From positions 1 through 64,000 of the forward strand of contig JANLFW010000007.1 in NCBI GenBank assembly GCA_024653305.1: a stretch of DNA of 64,000 nucleotides. The letters are read 5' to 3'. The position numbers and the translations under genes were made by a program. The DNA is from Candidatus Acetothermia bacterium (GTDB lineage Bacteria; Bipolaricaulota; Bipolaricaulia; Bipolaricaulales; Bipolaricaulaceae). Of this stretch, positions 44,448-52,952 are shown in pieces; position 1 is the first letter of the stretch, and every line of letters begins with the position of its first letter. The notes below the pieces were generated by a model that had not been told where the DNA came from, did not search any database, and worked only from the letters and a program-made list of their open reading frames with translations.

Positions 44448-45944
44448 GTGATCGAGCTCGATGGACACCTGACGCCAGCGGATGCGGAAGCGGTCATCGA
44501 GGGGGAGCAGGTAGCGGTGGCAGGTTCGGCCCTGGCCAAGGTGGACGCCGCTCGCCGCGTCCTTCTCTCCTTGATCGCCCGTGGGAAACCGGTGTACGGG
44601 GTGAACACCGGGTTCGGCGGGCTGAGCACCGTGCGCATCCCGGTGGAGGATCTTGGCCGCCTGCAGGTGAACATCGTCCGCTCCCATGCCGCCGGGGTGG
44701 GCCGACCGCTTCCGGACGAGGCGGTGCGGGGGATGCTCCTGTTCCGGGCCAACTCCTTTCTCCAGGGGGCGTCCGGGGTCCGGCCTGAGATCGTGGCGCT
44801 CTTGGTGGGGATGCTCAACGCGGGGGTGCATCCGGTGGTACCGGAGCAGGGGTCGGTGGGCTCGTCCGGGGACCTGGTGCCCCTGGCCCACCTCGCCCTG
44901 GTGCTCCTCGGGGAGGGCCGGGCCCGGTGGCGGGGCGAGGAGCTCCCGGGGGGAGAGGCGCTGCGTCGGGCCGGGCTGGCCCCGCTTGCTGAGCTCGCCC
45001 CCAAGGAAGGCCTCGCGCTGCTCAACGGCACCGCGTACATGCTGTCCCTCCTGTTTCTGGCCTGGCTCTACGGCTGGCGCGCGCTCAAGGCGAGCCTGGC
45101 CACCGCCGCCCTGACCTTCCAGGCCCTCCGCGGACGAACCGAACCCCTGGACGCCCGGATCCACGCCCTTCGCCCCCACCCGGGCCAGGTCCAGGTGGCG
45201 GCCTGGCTGCGGGAGCTCCTCCAAGGGAGCGCTCTGGTGAACTCGTACCAAGACGACGTCCAAGATCCCTATTCCCTGCGGTGCCTGCCCCAGCTCCTGG
45301 GGCCGGTGGTGGAGGCGCTGTGGGCGGTGGAGGGGAAGCTCCGCGTGGAGATGAACGCGGCCACCGACAACCCCCTCATCTTCCCGGAGGAGGCGGGGGT
45401 GACCCTGTCCGGGGGCAACTTCCACGGGGAGATCCTGGCGTTCGCCGGGGAGTGGCTGGCGGTGGCGCTCACGGAGCTGGGCGCGTCCTGCGAGCGGCGC
45501 CTGGATCTCCTCCTCACCGCCCGTGATCGCGGCCTGCCCCCGTTCCTGTCCCCGGAGCCCGGGCCCAGTTCGGGGTTGATGGTCCTCCAGTACACGGCCG
45601 CTGCCCTGACCGCGGAGAACAAGGTCCTCGCCCACCCGGCGGCGGTGGACTCGATCCCCACCTCCGGGGGCAAGGAGGACCACAACGCGATGGGGGCGAC
45701 CTCGGCCTGGAAGGCCCTGCGCATCGCCGAAAATGTTCTGGCCCAGGTAGCCCTGGAAGGGGTATGCGCCCGGTGGGCGGTGGCCCTGGCCGGGGTGGAC
45801 GGCCTGTCCCCGGCCACGCGGCCCCTGTACACCGCCCTCGCCGAGCTGGTCCCACCGCCGGGGGAGGACCAGTACCTGGGGGACGCCATCCAGGCGGTGT
45901 GCGCCGCCGTCCGGCGAGGGAGGATCGGACCGCATGGGCTATAA
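44448..45944 (+). CDS. hutH: Histidine ammonia-lyase (SSG-type MIO triad)
   Basis: A 498-aa aromatic amino-acid lyase that converts histidine to urocanate. It has YGVNTGFGGLSTVRIP with the catalytic Tyr, and QGSVGSSGDLVPLAHLALVL, where the MIO prosthetic group forms; the triad is Ser-Ser-Gly (residues 139-141) instead of the usual Ala-Ser-Gly. VNSYQDDVQDPYSLRCLPQ, EMNAATDNPLIF and GGNFHGEILAF follow. It is divergent from hutI and overlaps era by 11 bp. Confidence 0.94.
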   Translation: MIELDGHLTPADAEAVIEGEQVAVAGSALAKVDAARRVLLSLIARGKPVYGVNTGFGGLSTVRIPVEDLGRLQVNIVRSHAAGVGRPLPDEAVRGMLLFRANSFLQGASGVRPEIVALLVGMLNAGVHPVVPEQGSVGSSGDLVPLAHLALVLLGEGRARWRGEELPGGEALRRAGLAPLAELAPKEGLALLNGTAYMLSLLFLAWLYGWRALKASLATAALTFQALRGRTEPLDARIHALRPHPGQVQVAAWLRELLQGSALVNSYQDDVQDPYSLRCLPQLLGPVVEALWAVEGKLRVEMNAATDNPLIFPEEAGVTLSGGNFHGEILAFAGEWLAVALTELGASCERRLDLLLTARDRGLPPFLSPEPGPSSGLMVLQYTAAALTAENKVLAHPAAVDSIPTSGGKEDHNAMGATSAWKALRIAENVLAQVALEGVCARWAVALAGVDGLSPATRPLYTALAELVPPPGEDQYLGDAIQAVCAAVRRGRIGPHGL

Positions 45945-46821
45945 GGTGGGCACGGTGGCGGTGGTGGGCAAGGCCAACGTGGGCAAGTCCACGTTCATCA
46001 ACGCCGTCATGGGACGTAAGGTGGTCATCGTGTCCGATTGCCCCCAGACCACCCGCAACCGGATCCGCTGCATCTACACCACCCCCGAGGCCCAGGTGGT
46101 GTTCGTGGATACCCCGGGCCTCCACCAGCCGGTGAACAAGCTCTCCGCCCACCTCCTGCGCGAGGCGTTCCGGGCCCTGGCCGGGGTGGACGAGGTGGCG
46201 TACATGGTGGAGCCCACCGGCGAGGTGGACGCCTACGACGAGACCGTCCTCCCTCGGATCAAGGCCCTCCCCTGTGCCAAGGTTTTGCTCGTGAACAAGA
46301 TGGACCTCGCCCGGGGCAACGCCCTTCCCGAGACCCTCCTCGCCTACGAGAAGCTGGGCATCTTCGATGACCTGGTGCCCATCTCCTCTACCCGGGGCAA
46401 GGGCCTTGATCGGGCCCTGGCCGTGATCGTCCATCACCTCCCGGAGGGGGAGCCGTTGTTCCCCGAGGGCACGGCCACCGACCGACCCCTGGAGTTTACC
46501 GTGGCGGAGCTTATTCGGGAGAAGATCTTCCAGTTGACCTATCAGGAGATCCCGTACTCCACGGCGGTGGTGGTGGAGCGGATCGAGGAGCGGGAGGACC
46601 CTCCCCTGGTGTCCATCTACGCCACCATCTACGTGACCCGGGATTCCCAGAAGGCGATCGTCATCGGGAGCGGGGGAGCGAAGCTCAAGGAGATCGGAAG
46701 GTTGAGCCGCCTGGAACTCGAGGCCCTCCTCGGCCGCAAGGTGTTCCTATCCCTTCACGTCACGGTGCGACCAAAGTGGACCGAGAACGAGGCGGAGATC
46801 GCCCGCCTGACCGGGGAGTGA
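45934..46821 (+). CDS. era: GTPase Era
   Basis: A 295-aa Ras-like GTPase that binds the 3' end of 16S rRNA and assists 30S assembly. G1 is VVGKANVGKSTFINAVMG, G3 is VDTPGLHQP, G4 is NKMDLA, and the C-terminal KH domain has IVIGSGGAKLKEIGRLSRLE. Length and domain order are standard. It overlaps the hutH end by 11 bp and may be translated by coupling. Confidence 0.96.
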   Translation: MGYKVGTVAVVGKANVGKSTFINAVMGRKVVIVSDCPQTTRNRIRCIYTTPEAQVVFVDTPGLHQPVNKLSAHLLREAFRALAGVDEVAYMVEPTGEVDAYDETVLPRIKALPCAKVLLVNKMDLARGNALPETLLAYEKLGIFDDLVPISSTRGKGLDRALAVIVHHLPEGEPLFPEGTATDRPLEFTVAELIREKIFQLTYQEIPYSTAVVVERIEEREDPPLVSIYATIYVTRDSQKAIVIGSGGAKLKEIGRLSRLELEALLGRKVFLSLHVTVRPKWTENEAEIARLTGE

Positions 46822-46826
46822 AGCCC

Positions 46827-46856
46827 TTCAGAACGAAGCGTGGAACGTGCTATACT
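46827..46856 (+). promoter_or_regulatory. Promoter of the leaderless GNAT gene
   Basis: TTCAGA (46827-46832), 18 bp, TATACT (46851-46856), then nine bases to the ATG. Confidence 0.5.
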
Positions 46857-46865
46857 TCCACAACC

Positions 46866-47732
46866 ATGGAGCGGAACGCGGATGTGGTGATCGAGCCGGT
46901 CCACGATGGCCCGGGGTACCGGGCCTGCGAGGGCCTGCAGAAGGAGGTGTGGGGGTTCCCCGACGTGGCGGTGATCCCCGACCATCTCTTGCACATGGTC
47001 GTGGGGGCAGGGGGACTCTTGCTGGGGGCGTTCGACGGGATCGGTCCCGGGCGGGAGATGGTAGGGTTCACGGTGTCCGTGGTCGGCCTGACCGAGGACC
47101 GGCGGCTTCGTCATCATTCGCTGATGGCCGCGGTGCGGCCAGGCTGGCAGGACCGGGGCGTGGGGTACCGCCTCAAGTGCGCCCAACGGGAGCATGTCCT
47201 CGCGCAGGGAATCGATCTCATCACCTGGACGTTCGACCCGTTGGAGTCCCGCAACGCCCACTTCAACCTGAACAAGCTCGGCGGGGTAGCCACCCGGTAC
47301 CTGCCCAACTACTTCGGTGAGCTCCGCGATGCCCGCAACCAGGGCCTGGCCACCGATCGGTTCCTGTGCCAGTGGCACCTCGCCTCGCCCCGGGTCCGTA
47401 CCCACCTCGCTCGGGAGACGCGGCCCGACCTGGCGTTGGGGGAGGTGGAGACCATCAACCGCACCCAGCGCCTCCCGTCGGGGGTTCGGGCCCCGCTCGG
47501 GTTCCGTCCCGACCTCACCGCGCCGAACCTCCTGTTCGAGATCCCGTCCGACCTTCAGGCGCTGCGCAAGGCGGACCTGGACCTGGCCCGCCAGTGGCGC
47601 CGGGAGGCCCGCCAGGCCCTGACGAGCTACCTCGACGAGGGGTACCTCGTCACCGCTCTCTTCCGGGAAGGGGATCGGAGCTTTCTCGTCCTGGAACGGC
47701 GCCCTCTTCCCAACGTGCTGGAGCGGCCATGA
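46866..47732 (+). CDS. Predicted GNAT-superfamily N-acyltransferase (COG3375-like)
   Basis: A 288-aa protein of a GNAT-related family found beside enolase-superfamily racemases. The start EGLQKEVWGFPDVAVIPDHL and the acyl-CoA region VRPGWQDRGVGYRLKCAQRE with R/QxxGxG/A are visible, followed by ITWTFDPLESRNAHFNLNKL. In Geobacillus, as I recall, a comparable succinyltransferase, racemase and desuccinylase convert D- to L-amino acids. The start is leaderless. It overlaps the racemase gene (ATGA). The acyl donor is inferred. Confidence 0.78.
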   Translation: MERNADVVIEPVHDGPGYRACEGLQKEVWGFPDVAVIPDHLLHMVVGAGGLLLGAFDGIGPGREMVGFTVSVVGLTEDRRLRHHSLMAAVRPGWQDRGVGYRLKCAQREHVLAQGIDLITWTFDPLESRNAHFNLNKLGGVATRYLPNYFGELRDARNQGLATDRFLCQWHLASPRVRTHLARETRPDLALGEVETINRTQRLPSGVRAPLGFRPDLTAPNLLFEIPSDLQALRKADLDLARQWRREARQALTSYLDEGYLVTALFREGDRSFLVLERRPLPNVLERP

Positions 47733-48838
47733 TCCGACCGGAGCGCATCTCCCTGCATCTCGTGGAGCTCCCCCTGGTGCAGCCCTTTGTGACGAGCTTT
47801 GGGGAGGAACGGGTGCGGCGGGTCCTTCTTGTGTCCATGACCGCGGACGGGCTCATCGGGTGGGGGGAGTGCGTGGCCGGGGCCGGCCCATGGTACTCCG
47901 CGGAGACAGTGGACACGGCCCGGCACGTGATCGGGGAGTTCGCCCTGCCCCTCATGCGGGGCCGGGCGTTTGATCACCCCCGGGAGCTTGCCGCCGTCCT
48001 CGCCCCGATCCGTGGGCACCCCATGGCCAAGGCCGCCCTGGAGGCGGCGCTGTGGGATCTCCACGCCCAGGCCGCCGGAAAGCCCTTGGCCCAGGTCCTC
48101 GGGGCCGTGCGAACCGAAGTCCCGGCCGGGGTGAGCGTGGGCATCCACCCGAACATCCCGGCCCTGGTGGAGCGGGTCACGGCGTTCGTCGAGCAAGGCT
48201 ACCAGCGGGTGAAGCTCAAGGTGAAGCCGGGGTGGGACGTGGAGCCGGTGGCCGCGGTGCGGGAGCGGTTTCCCGATCTGCCCCTGTCCGTGGACGCCAA
48301 CGCCGCCTACACCTTGGATGACGCGAACCACCTGCGGAAACTGGATCGTTTCGACCTGTTGATGGTGGAGCAGCCGCTCCCTTACGACGACCTGGTGGGG
48401 CACGCGCGGCTTGCCCGGACCCTGTCCACCCCGATCTGCCTCGACGAGTCCCTGAGCTCACCCCATCGAGCATGGGAGGCGCTCGAGATGGGAGCGTGCC
48501 GGATCATCAACGTCAAACAGGGCCGCCTGGGAGGGCTTTCCGCGGCCCTGGCGGTCCATGACCTCGCCCAGGGGCGGGGCGTGCCCTTATGGTGCGGCGG
48601 GATGCTGGAGACCGGGGTCGGCCGGGCCTTAAACGTGGCCCTGGCTGCGCTCCCGGGGTTCACCCTCCCCCACGACATCTCCGCCACCGACCGCTACTAC
48701 CATCAGGACCTCGCCGCCCCCCCGTTCCACTTGGAGCGGGGGTTCATCCGTGTGCCCCAGGGGACGGGGTTGGGAGTGGAGGTGGACCTGGCCCGGCTTC
48801 ATCGGTTCACCGTGGCCAGCTGGGCCTGGCAACTCTAG
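47729..48838 (+). CDS. N-acylamino acid racemase / o-succinylbenzoate synthase family
   Basis: A 369-aa enolase-superfamily enzyme. The acid/base Lys pair is in VKLKVKPGWD (KxK) and NVKQGRLGG, and the metal ligands in LSVDANAAYTL (Asp), MVEQPLP (Glu) and ICLDESLSS (Asp). This pattern is shared by MenC (OSBS) and N-succinylamino acid racemases. With the GNAT gene immediately upstream and no other menaquinone genes nearby, a racemase role is more likely than menaquinone synthesis. No desuccinylase is adjacent; deoC follows. Confidence 0.88.
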   Translation: MIRPERISLHLVELPLVQPFVTSFGEERVRRVLLVSMTADGLIGWGECVAGAGPWYSAETVDTARHVIGEFALPLMRGRAFDHPRELAAVLAPIRGHPMAKAALEAALWDLHAQAAGKPLAQVLGAVRTEVPAGVSVGIHPNIPALVERVTAFVEQGYQRVKLKVKPGWDVEPVAAVRERFPDLPLSVDANAAYTLDDANHLRKLDRFDLLMVEQPLPYDDLVGHARLARTLSTPICLDESLSSPHRAWEALEMGACRIINVKQGRLGGLSAALAVHDLAQGRGVPLWCGGMLETGVGRALNVALAALPGFTLPHDISATDRYYHQDLAAPPFHLERGFIRVPQGTGLGVEVDLARLHRFTVASWAWQL

Positions 48839-48847
48839 GAGGCGCTC

Positions 48848-49519
48848 GTGAGGAAAGCGGAGCTGGCGAGGCTGATCGATCACACCGTGCTTGGGCCGGA
48901 GACGAACCGGGCGGCGGTAGAGCGGGCGTGCGAGGAGGCCATCCGCCACCGGTTCTATGCGGTGTGCGTCACGCCCGGCCATGTGGCCCTGGCCAAGAGC
49001 CTCGTGCGGGACAAGGGGATCTACGTGTGCACCACGATCGGGTTCCCCCACGGCCAGCACAAGCCCGAGGTCAAGGCGCTCGAGGCCAAGGCGGCGGTGG
49101 ACGACGGCGCCGACGAGGTGGACATGGTGATCGATGTGGCCGCGCTCAAGGACGGCGACTACCAGCGGGTGATCGCCGACATCCGCGCGGTGCGGGAGGC
49201 GATCGCCAAGGCCCCGCGGCCGGTGGTGCTCAAGGTCATTTTGGAGTGCTGCTTCCTCTCGAACGACCAGAAGGTGGCCGGGGCCATCCTGGCCAAAGCA
49301 GCGGGGGCGGACTTCGTGAAGACGTCCACCGGGTTCGGCCCTGGTGGGGCCACCGTCGAGGACGTGGCCCTGCTGCGGCGGACGGTGGGGGAGAAGATGG
49401 GGGTCAAAGCTGCCGGCGGGATCCGCGATTACGAAACGGCGGTGCGCATGGTCGAGGCCGGGGCAAACCGGATCGGGGCCTCAAAAAGCGTCCAGATCCT
49501 CGCTGGAGCACCGGATTGA
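48848..49519 (+). CDS. deoC: Deoxyribose-phosphate aldolase
   Basis: A 223-aa class I aldolase splitting 2-deoxyribose 5-phosphate. It has LIDHTVLGPE at the start, AVCVTPGHVALAKSL, CTTIGFPHG, DEVDMVIDVAALK, LKVILECCFL and the Schiff-base Lys in ADFVKTSTGFGPGGAT; VKAAGGIRDYETAV follows. The GTG is preceded by AGGAGG. The length is typical. Confidence 0.96.
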   Translation: MRKAELARLIDHTVLGPETNRAAVERACEEAIRHRFYAVCVTPGHVALAKSLVRDKGIYVCTTIGFPHGQHKPEVKALEAKAAVDDGADEVDMVIDVAALKDGDYQRVIADIRAVREAIAKAPRPVVLKVILECCFLSNDQKVAGAILAKAAGADFVKTSTGFGPGGATVEDVALLRRTVGEKMGVKAAGGIRDYETAVRMVEAGANRIGASKSVQILAGAPD

Positions 49520-49610
49520 CCCCGCGGCCGCTGAACGCAACAGCCGGAGGAGCACGGCCCAAGGTCACCGCAATGGGCGAGTCCGCCGAGAACGAGCCAA
49601 GGTGATCGAG

Positions 49611-50306
49611 GTGGCCCAGCTTGCTCGGGCTGACGGGATCGTCCTTCGCACCCAGGACCACGCGGAGACCGACCGCATCGCGGTCGTCCTCACCCCAAAC
49701 CATGGCCGCCTCGACCTCCTCGCCAAGGGGGCGCGGCGCATGGAGCAAGCGGCGGGGGCGGCCCTAGACGTGCTCAACGTGGTGAAGATCATTTACTACC
49801 GGCGCCGATCCGGGCTCCATCTCCTGAAGGAAGTGGAGCTGGTGCGCACCTTCCCCGGCATCCGCTCCGACCTTGACCGGGCCACCACCGCCTTGTGGGG
49901 GATCGAATGGGCGCTCGCGCTCATCCCCACGGAGGCCCCGGACGAACGGGTGCACCGCCTGACCGTGGAGTTTCTTGCCGCCCTGGACGCAGGGCACCCG
50001 CCGCGGGTGCTGGCCCTGGGCTACGTGCTGCGGCTCCTGGCCGTGGCCGGCCATCGTCCCCACCTCGATGGGTGCCTGTCCTGCGGGGCCCAAGATGGCC
50101 TGACCTGGTCCCCGGAGCGGGGTGGGCTCCTATGCCGCCCGTGCGGGGGCAGCGGCGAGGCCGTCTCACCCCGCGTGTGGCGCACCCTGGGGGCGATCGC
50201 CCGCCTTCCCCTGCCCGCCCTGGCCCGGCTGCGCGTGGAGGAAACGGATTTGGAGAGGGGAGAGGCGCTGGTAAGGGGATTCCGCGAGGCGCAACTGCGC
50301 CGCTAG
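49611..50306 (+). CDS. recO: DNA repair protein RecO
   Basis: A 231-aa recombination mediator. The N-terminal OB fold starts LARADGIVLRTQDHAETDRI and has PNHGRLDLLAKGARR; the zinc site is CLSCG with LLCRPCG. RecO loads RecA with RecR. The start is uncertain: GTG at 49611 has AAGGTG six bases upstream, and GTG at 49602 (three codons longer) is possible. The long upstream frame lies in deoC. Confidence 0.88.
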   Translation: MAQLARADGIVLRTQDHAETDRIAVVLTPNHGRLDLLAKGARRMEQAAGAALDVLNVVKIIYYRRRSGLHLLKEVELVRTFPGIRSDLDRATTALWGIEWALALIPTEAPDERVHRLTVEFLAALDAGHPPRVLALGYVLRLLAVAGHRPHLDGCLSCGAQDGLTWSPERGGLLCRPCGGSGEAVSPRVWRTLGAIARLPLPALARLRVEETDLERGEALVRGFREAQLRR

Positions 50307-50356
50307 CGCCCCCCTTACCTGGGGAAACGCGCCTGGCGCAGGGCGCGTTCCACGGC

Positions 50357-50362
50357 TATATT
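50357..50362 (+). promoter_or_regulatory. -10 box of the leaderless epsilon-like gene
   Basis: TATATT, nine bases before the ATG at 50372, with no SD. Confidence 0.55.
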
Positions 50363-50371
50363 CTCGTATCC

Positions 50372-50623
50372 ATGGAGTGCCGGATCATTGCCTGTGAGCG
50401 CGTGGCCTTCTCTGGGAAGGCCGAGGGTGTGTATGCCCGCAGCCCGGAAGGGTGGTTTGGGGTGCTCCCCGGGCATGCCCCGGCCGCGTTTACGCTCTCG
50501 GACTCCCCGGTGCGGGTGATCACCACCGAAGGAACACGCACGTTTCACGTCAAGGCCGGGACGCTGTACGTCAGCCGGGAGGGCGTGACCGTGCTCGCCG
50601 ACCGAGCGGAGACCCGTGGCTAA
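50372..50623 (+). CDS. Lone ATP-synthase epsilon-subunit N-terminal domain
   Basis: An 83-aa protein matching only the beta-sandwich domain of F-type ATP synthase epsilon (AtpC). It has VAFSGKAEGVYARSPEGWFG, VLPGHAPAAFTL and FHVKAGTLYVSREGVTVLAD. The helical C-terminal hairpin is absent and no other atp gene is in the window. It could be a short epsilon encoded away from the atp operon or a repurposed domain. It overlaps fabF by eight bases. Confidence 0.78.
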   Translation: MECRIIACERVAFSGKAEGVYARSPEGWFGVLPGHAPAAFTLSDSPVRVITTEGTRTFHVKAGTLYVSREGVTVLADRAETRG

Positions 50624-51845
50624 GGTGGTGGTGACCGGGCTCGGGCTCGTCACCCCATTCGGGGTGGGGCGGGACGCGTTCTTCCAAGGCCTCACCGAGG
50701 GCCGGGTTGCCATTCGCCGGATCGATCAAGACCTGGACCTCTCCGGGATCGGGGCCCAGGTGGCCGCCCCGGTGGACGGGTTCGACCCGCTGGCGTTCAT
50801 GTCCCCCCGGCGTGCCCGGCGGATGGGCCGGGTATCGCAGATGGCGGTAGCCGCGGCCCGGCTGGCCCTGGAGGACGGCCGGTTCGTGCCCCCACACACC
50901 GGGCGCGGGGCGGTGGTCATCGGCACCGCCATTGGGGCGTTGGAGGCGCTGGTGGACAACCACCGCACGATGCTGGAGCGGGGGGCGGAGCGGGTGTCGC
51001 CGTTCCTGGTGCCGGTGATGATGCCCAACGCCCCGGCAGCGGAGGTGTCCATCGAGGTCGGGATCCGCGGCCCGAGCTTAGGGGTGGTCACGGCGTGCGC
51101 GTCTGGGGCCCACGCCCTGGGGATCGCGTGGAGATGGATCCGCGAGGGGGCCTTGGACTGGGCCCTGGCCGGGGGGGCAGAGGCGGTGATCCTACCCCTG
51201 GTGTTGGCGGCGTTCGACCGGATGGGAGCCCTTACCCGCTCGCCCGATCCCGCGGTGGCGTCGCGGCCGTTCGACGCCCGGCGGGATGGGTTCGTGCTCG
51301 GGGAGGGGGCGGCGGTCCTGCTCCTCGAGTCGGAGGCCCATGCCCGGAAGCGGGGGGCGGAGCCCCTGGCGGAGATGGCCGGGTTCGGCCAGAGTTCAGA
51401 CGCGTACCACATCACCGCCCCTCCGGAGGACGGGGAGGGGGCGCGGCAGGCGATGGCCGAAGCCGTGGCCTCGGCCGGGCTCTCCCCGGACGAGGTGGAC
51501 TACGTCAACGCCCACGGGACTTCGACGCCGCTCAACGACCGGGCGGAGACGGTGGCGATCAAGGCCCTCCTCGGGGAGCGGGCGTACCAGGTGCCGGTGA
51601 GCTCCACCAAATCCCAGATCGGGCACCTCCTCGGGGCGGCGGGGGCGGTGGAGGCGGCGGCGGCGATCTTCCCGTTCCTCACTGGACTACTTCCGGCCAC
51701 CGTGACCTGGCGGGCCCGCGACCCCGAATGTGATCTCGATTACGTTCCTGGGGCGCCGCGGCCGGCCAACGCAAAGGTGGTCCTGTCCAACTCGTTCGGG
51801 TTCGGCGGCCAGAACGCGTGCCTCGCCTTCCGCGCCCCGAGCTAG
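50616..51845 (+). CDS. fabF: 3-oxoacyl-[acyl-carrier-protein] synthase II
   Basis: A 409-aa condensing enzyme of fatty-acid elongation. The active-site Cys lies in VVTACASGAHALGIAW, and the two His in VNAHGTSTPLND and GHLLGAAGAVEA; the C-terminal NSFGFGGQNACLAF is typical. The GTG start overlaps the epsilon-like gene by eight bases. acpS, about 12 kb away, acts in the same pathway. It ends four bases into pheS, tail to tail. Confidence 0.95.
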   Translation: MAKVVVTGLGLVTPFGVGRDAFFQGLTEGRVAIRRIDQDLDLSGIGAQVAAPVDGFDPLAFMSPRRARRMGRVSQMAVAAARLALEDGRFVPPHTGRGAVVIGTAIGALEALVDNHRTMLERGAERVSPFLVPVMMPNAPAAEVSIEVGIRGPSLGVVTACASGAHALGIAWRWIREGALDWALAGGAEAVILPLVLAAFDRMGALTRSPDPAVASRPFDARRDGFVLGEGAAVLLLESEAHARKRGAEPLAEMAGFGQSSDAYHITAPPEDGEGARQAMAEAVASAGLSPDEVDYVNAHGTSTPLNDRAETVAIKALLGERAYQVPVSSTKSQIGHLLGAAGAVEAAAAIFPFLTGLLPATVTWRARDPECDLDYVPGAPRPANAKVVLSNSFGFGGQNACLAFRAPS

Positions 51846-52843
51846 AATTGCGATAAGAACCGGAGGTCGTTCTGGTAGAAGAGGCGGATGTCGTCCACCC
51901 CGTAGCGGAGCATCGCCATCCGTTCCACCCCCAGGCCGAACGCGAAACCAGTGACCTCCTCCGGGTCGTACCCAACCTCGACGAGCACCGCCGGGTCCAC
52001 CATCCCCGCCCCCATGATCTCCAGCCACTTCCCCGGAGGCTTGCGGATGTGGACCTGGGCCGAGGGCTCGGTGAACGGGAAGAAATCGGCGGAGATGCGC
52101 ATCTCATAGCCGGGGCCGAAGAACGCCCGCACGAACTCCCCGATCACCCACTTCAGGTGGGCCATCGTCAGGCCCTGCTCCACCCACAGGAGCTCCACCT
52201 GGTGGAACACCGGAAAGTGGGTGGCGTCGGGGTTGTCCCGGCGGTAGCAGCGGCCGGGACAGATGATGCGCACCGGTGGTTTCCTCGACTTCATGACCCG
52301 GATCTGCACCGGCGAGGTGTGGGTCCGGAGGAGACGGGCATCGTCGATGTAGAAAGAATCCCAGTCATCTCGGGCCGGATGGTCTGCCGGTATGGCCAGG
52401 GCCTCGAAGTTGTAGTAGTCCGTCTCCACCTCGGGCCCGGTGGCCACATCGAACCCCAGGCGCAGGAAGACCTCCTCGATCTCCCGCCGCACCTGGGTCA
52501 GGGGATGGAGATGGCCAAGGGGACGCCACCGCCCAGGCAGGGTAAAGTCGTACCGTTCCGCAGCCGCTCGCTCGGCAAGCGCCCGGGCCGCAAGCTCCCC
52601 CTTGCGCGCCTCGAGAGCGGCGGTGATCTCGGCCTTGAGCGCGTTGAGGAGCTTGCCGGCCTCGGCCCGCTCCGCCGGGGGAAGGCCGCGCAGGCCGTCG
52701 AACAGCTGGGTGAGCACGCCTTTCCGCCCGAGGAACCGCACCCGCAGCGCCTCCAGCGCCGCGAGGTCCCGCACCTCGACGCTCGCCCGCGCCCACTCCG
52801 CCCGCGCCGCCTCCACCCGCCGCCGCACCTCGCCCAAGGTCAT
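51842..52843 (-). CDS. pheS: Phenylalanyl-tRNA synthetase alpha subunit
   Basis: A 333-aa class II synthetase subunit. A coiled-coil N-terminus (about 1-90) leads to HPLTQVRREIEEVFLRLGF, motif 2 (VRIICPGRCYRRDNPDATHF), FHQVELLWVEQGLT and motif 3 (GFAFGLGVERMAMLRYG). ATG 52843 is ten bases after TATAAT (52854-52859), with no SD; the frame upstream is not coding. pheT is not adjacent, so the two subunits are encoded apart in this genome. Confidence 0.95.
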   Translation of the reverse strand: MTLGEVRRRVEAARAEWARASVEVRDLAALEALRVRFLGRKGVLTQLFDGLRGLPPAERAEAGKLLNALKAEITAALEARKGELAARALAERAAAERYDFTLPGRWRPLGHLHPLTQVRREIEEVFLRLGFDVATGPEVETDYYNFEALAIPADHPARDDWDSFYIDDARLLRTHTSPVQIRVMKSRKPPVRIICPGRCYRRDNPDATHFPVFHQVELLWVEQGLTMAHLKWVIGEFVRAFFGPGYEMRISADFFPFTEPSAQVHIRKPPGKWLEIMGAGMVDPAVLVEVGYDPEEVTGFAFGLGVERMAMLRYGVDDIRLFYQNDLRFLSQF

Positions 52844-52876
52844 GATGATCCGGATTATACGTACGGGATCAGGACT

Positions 52877-52906
52877 TTGACAACACAAACGCCCACAGAC
52901 TAGAAT
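52877..52906 (+). promoter_or_regulatory. Promoter of the Xaa-Pro peptidase gene
   Basis: TTGACA (52877-52882), 18 bp, TAGAAT (52901-52906). It is back to back with the pheS promoter. Confidence 0.75.
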
Positions 52907-52952
52907 GGGCCGGTGCACGAGGTACAGCGGTTACGGTCGTGAAGGAGGTCGG

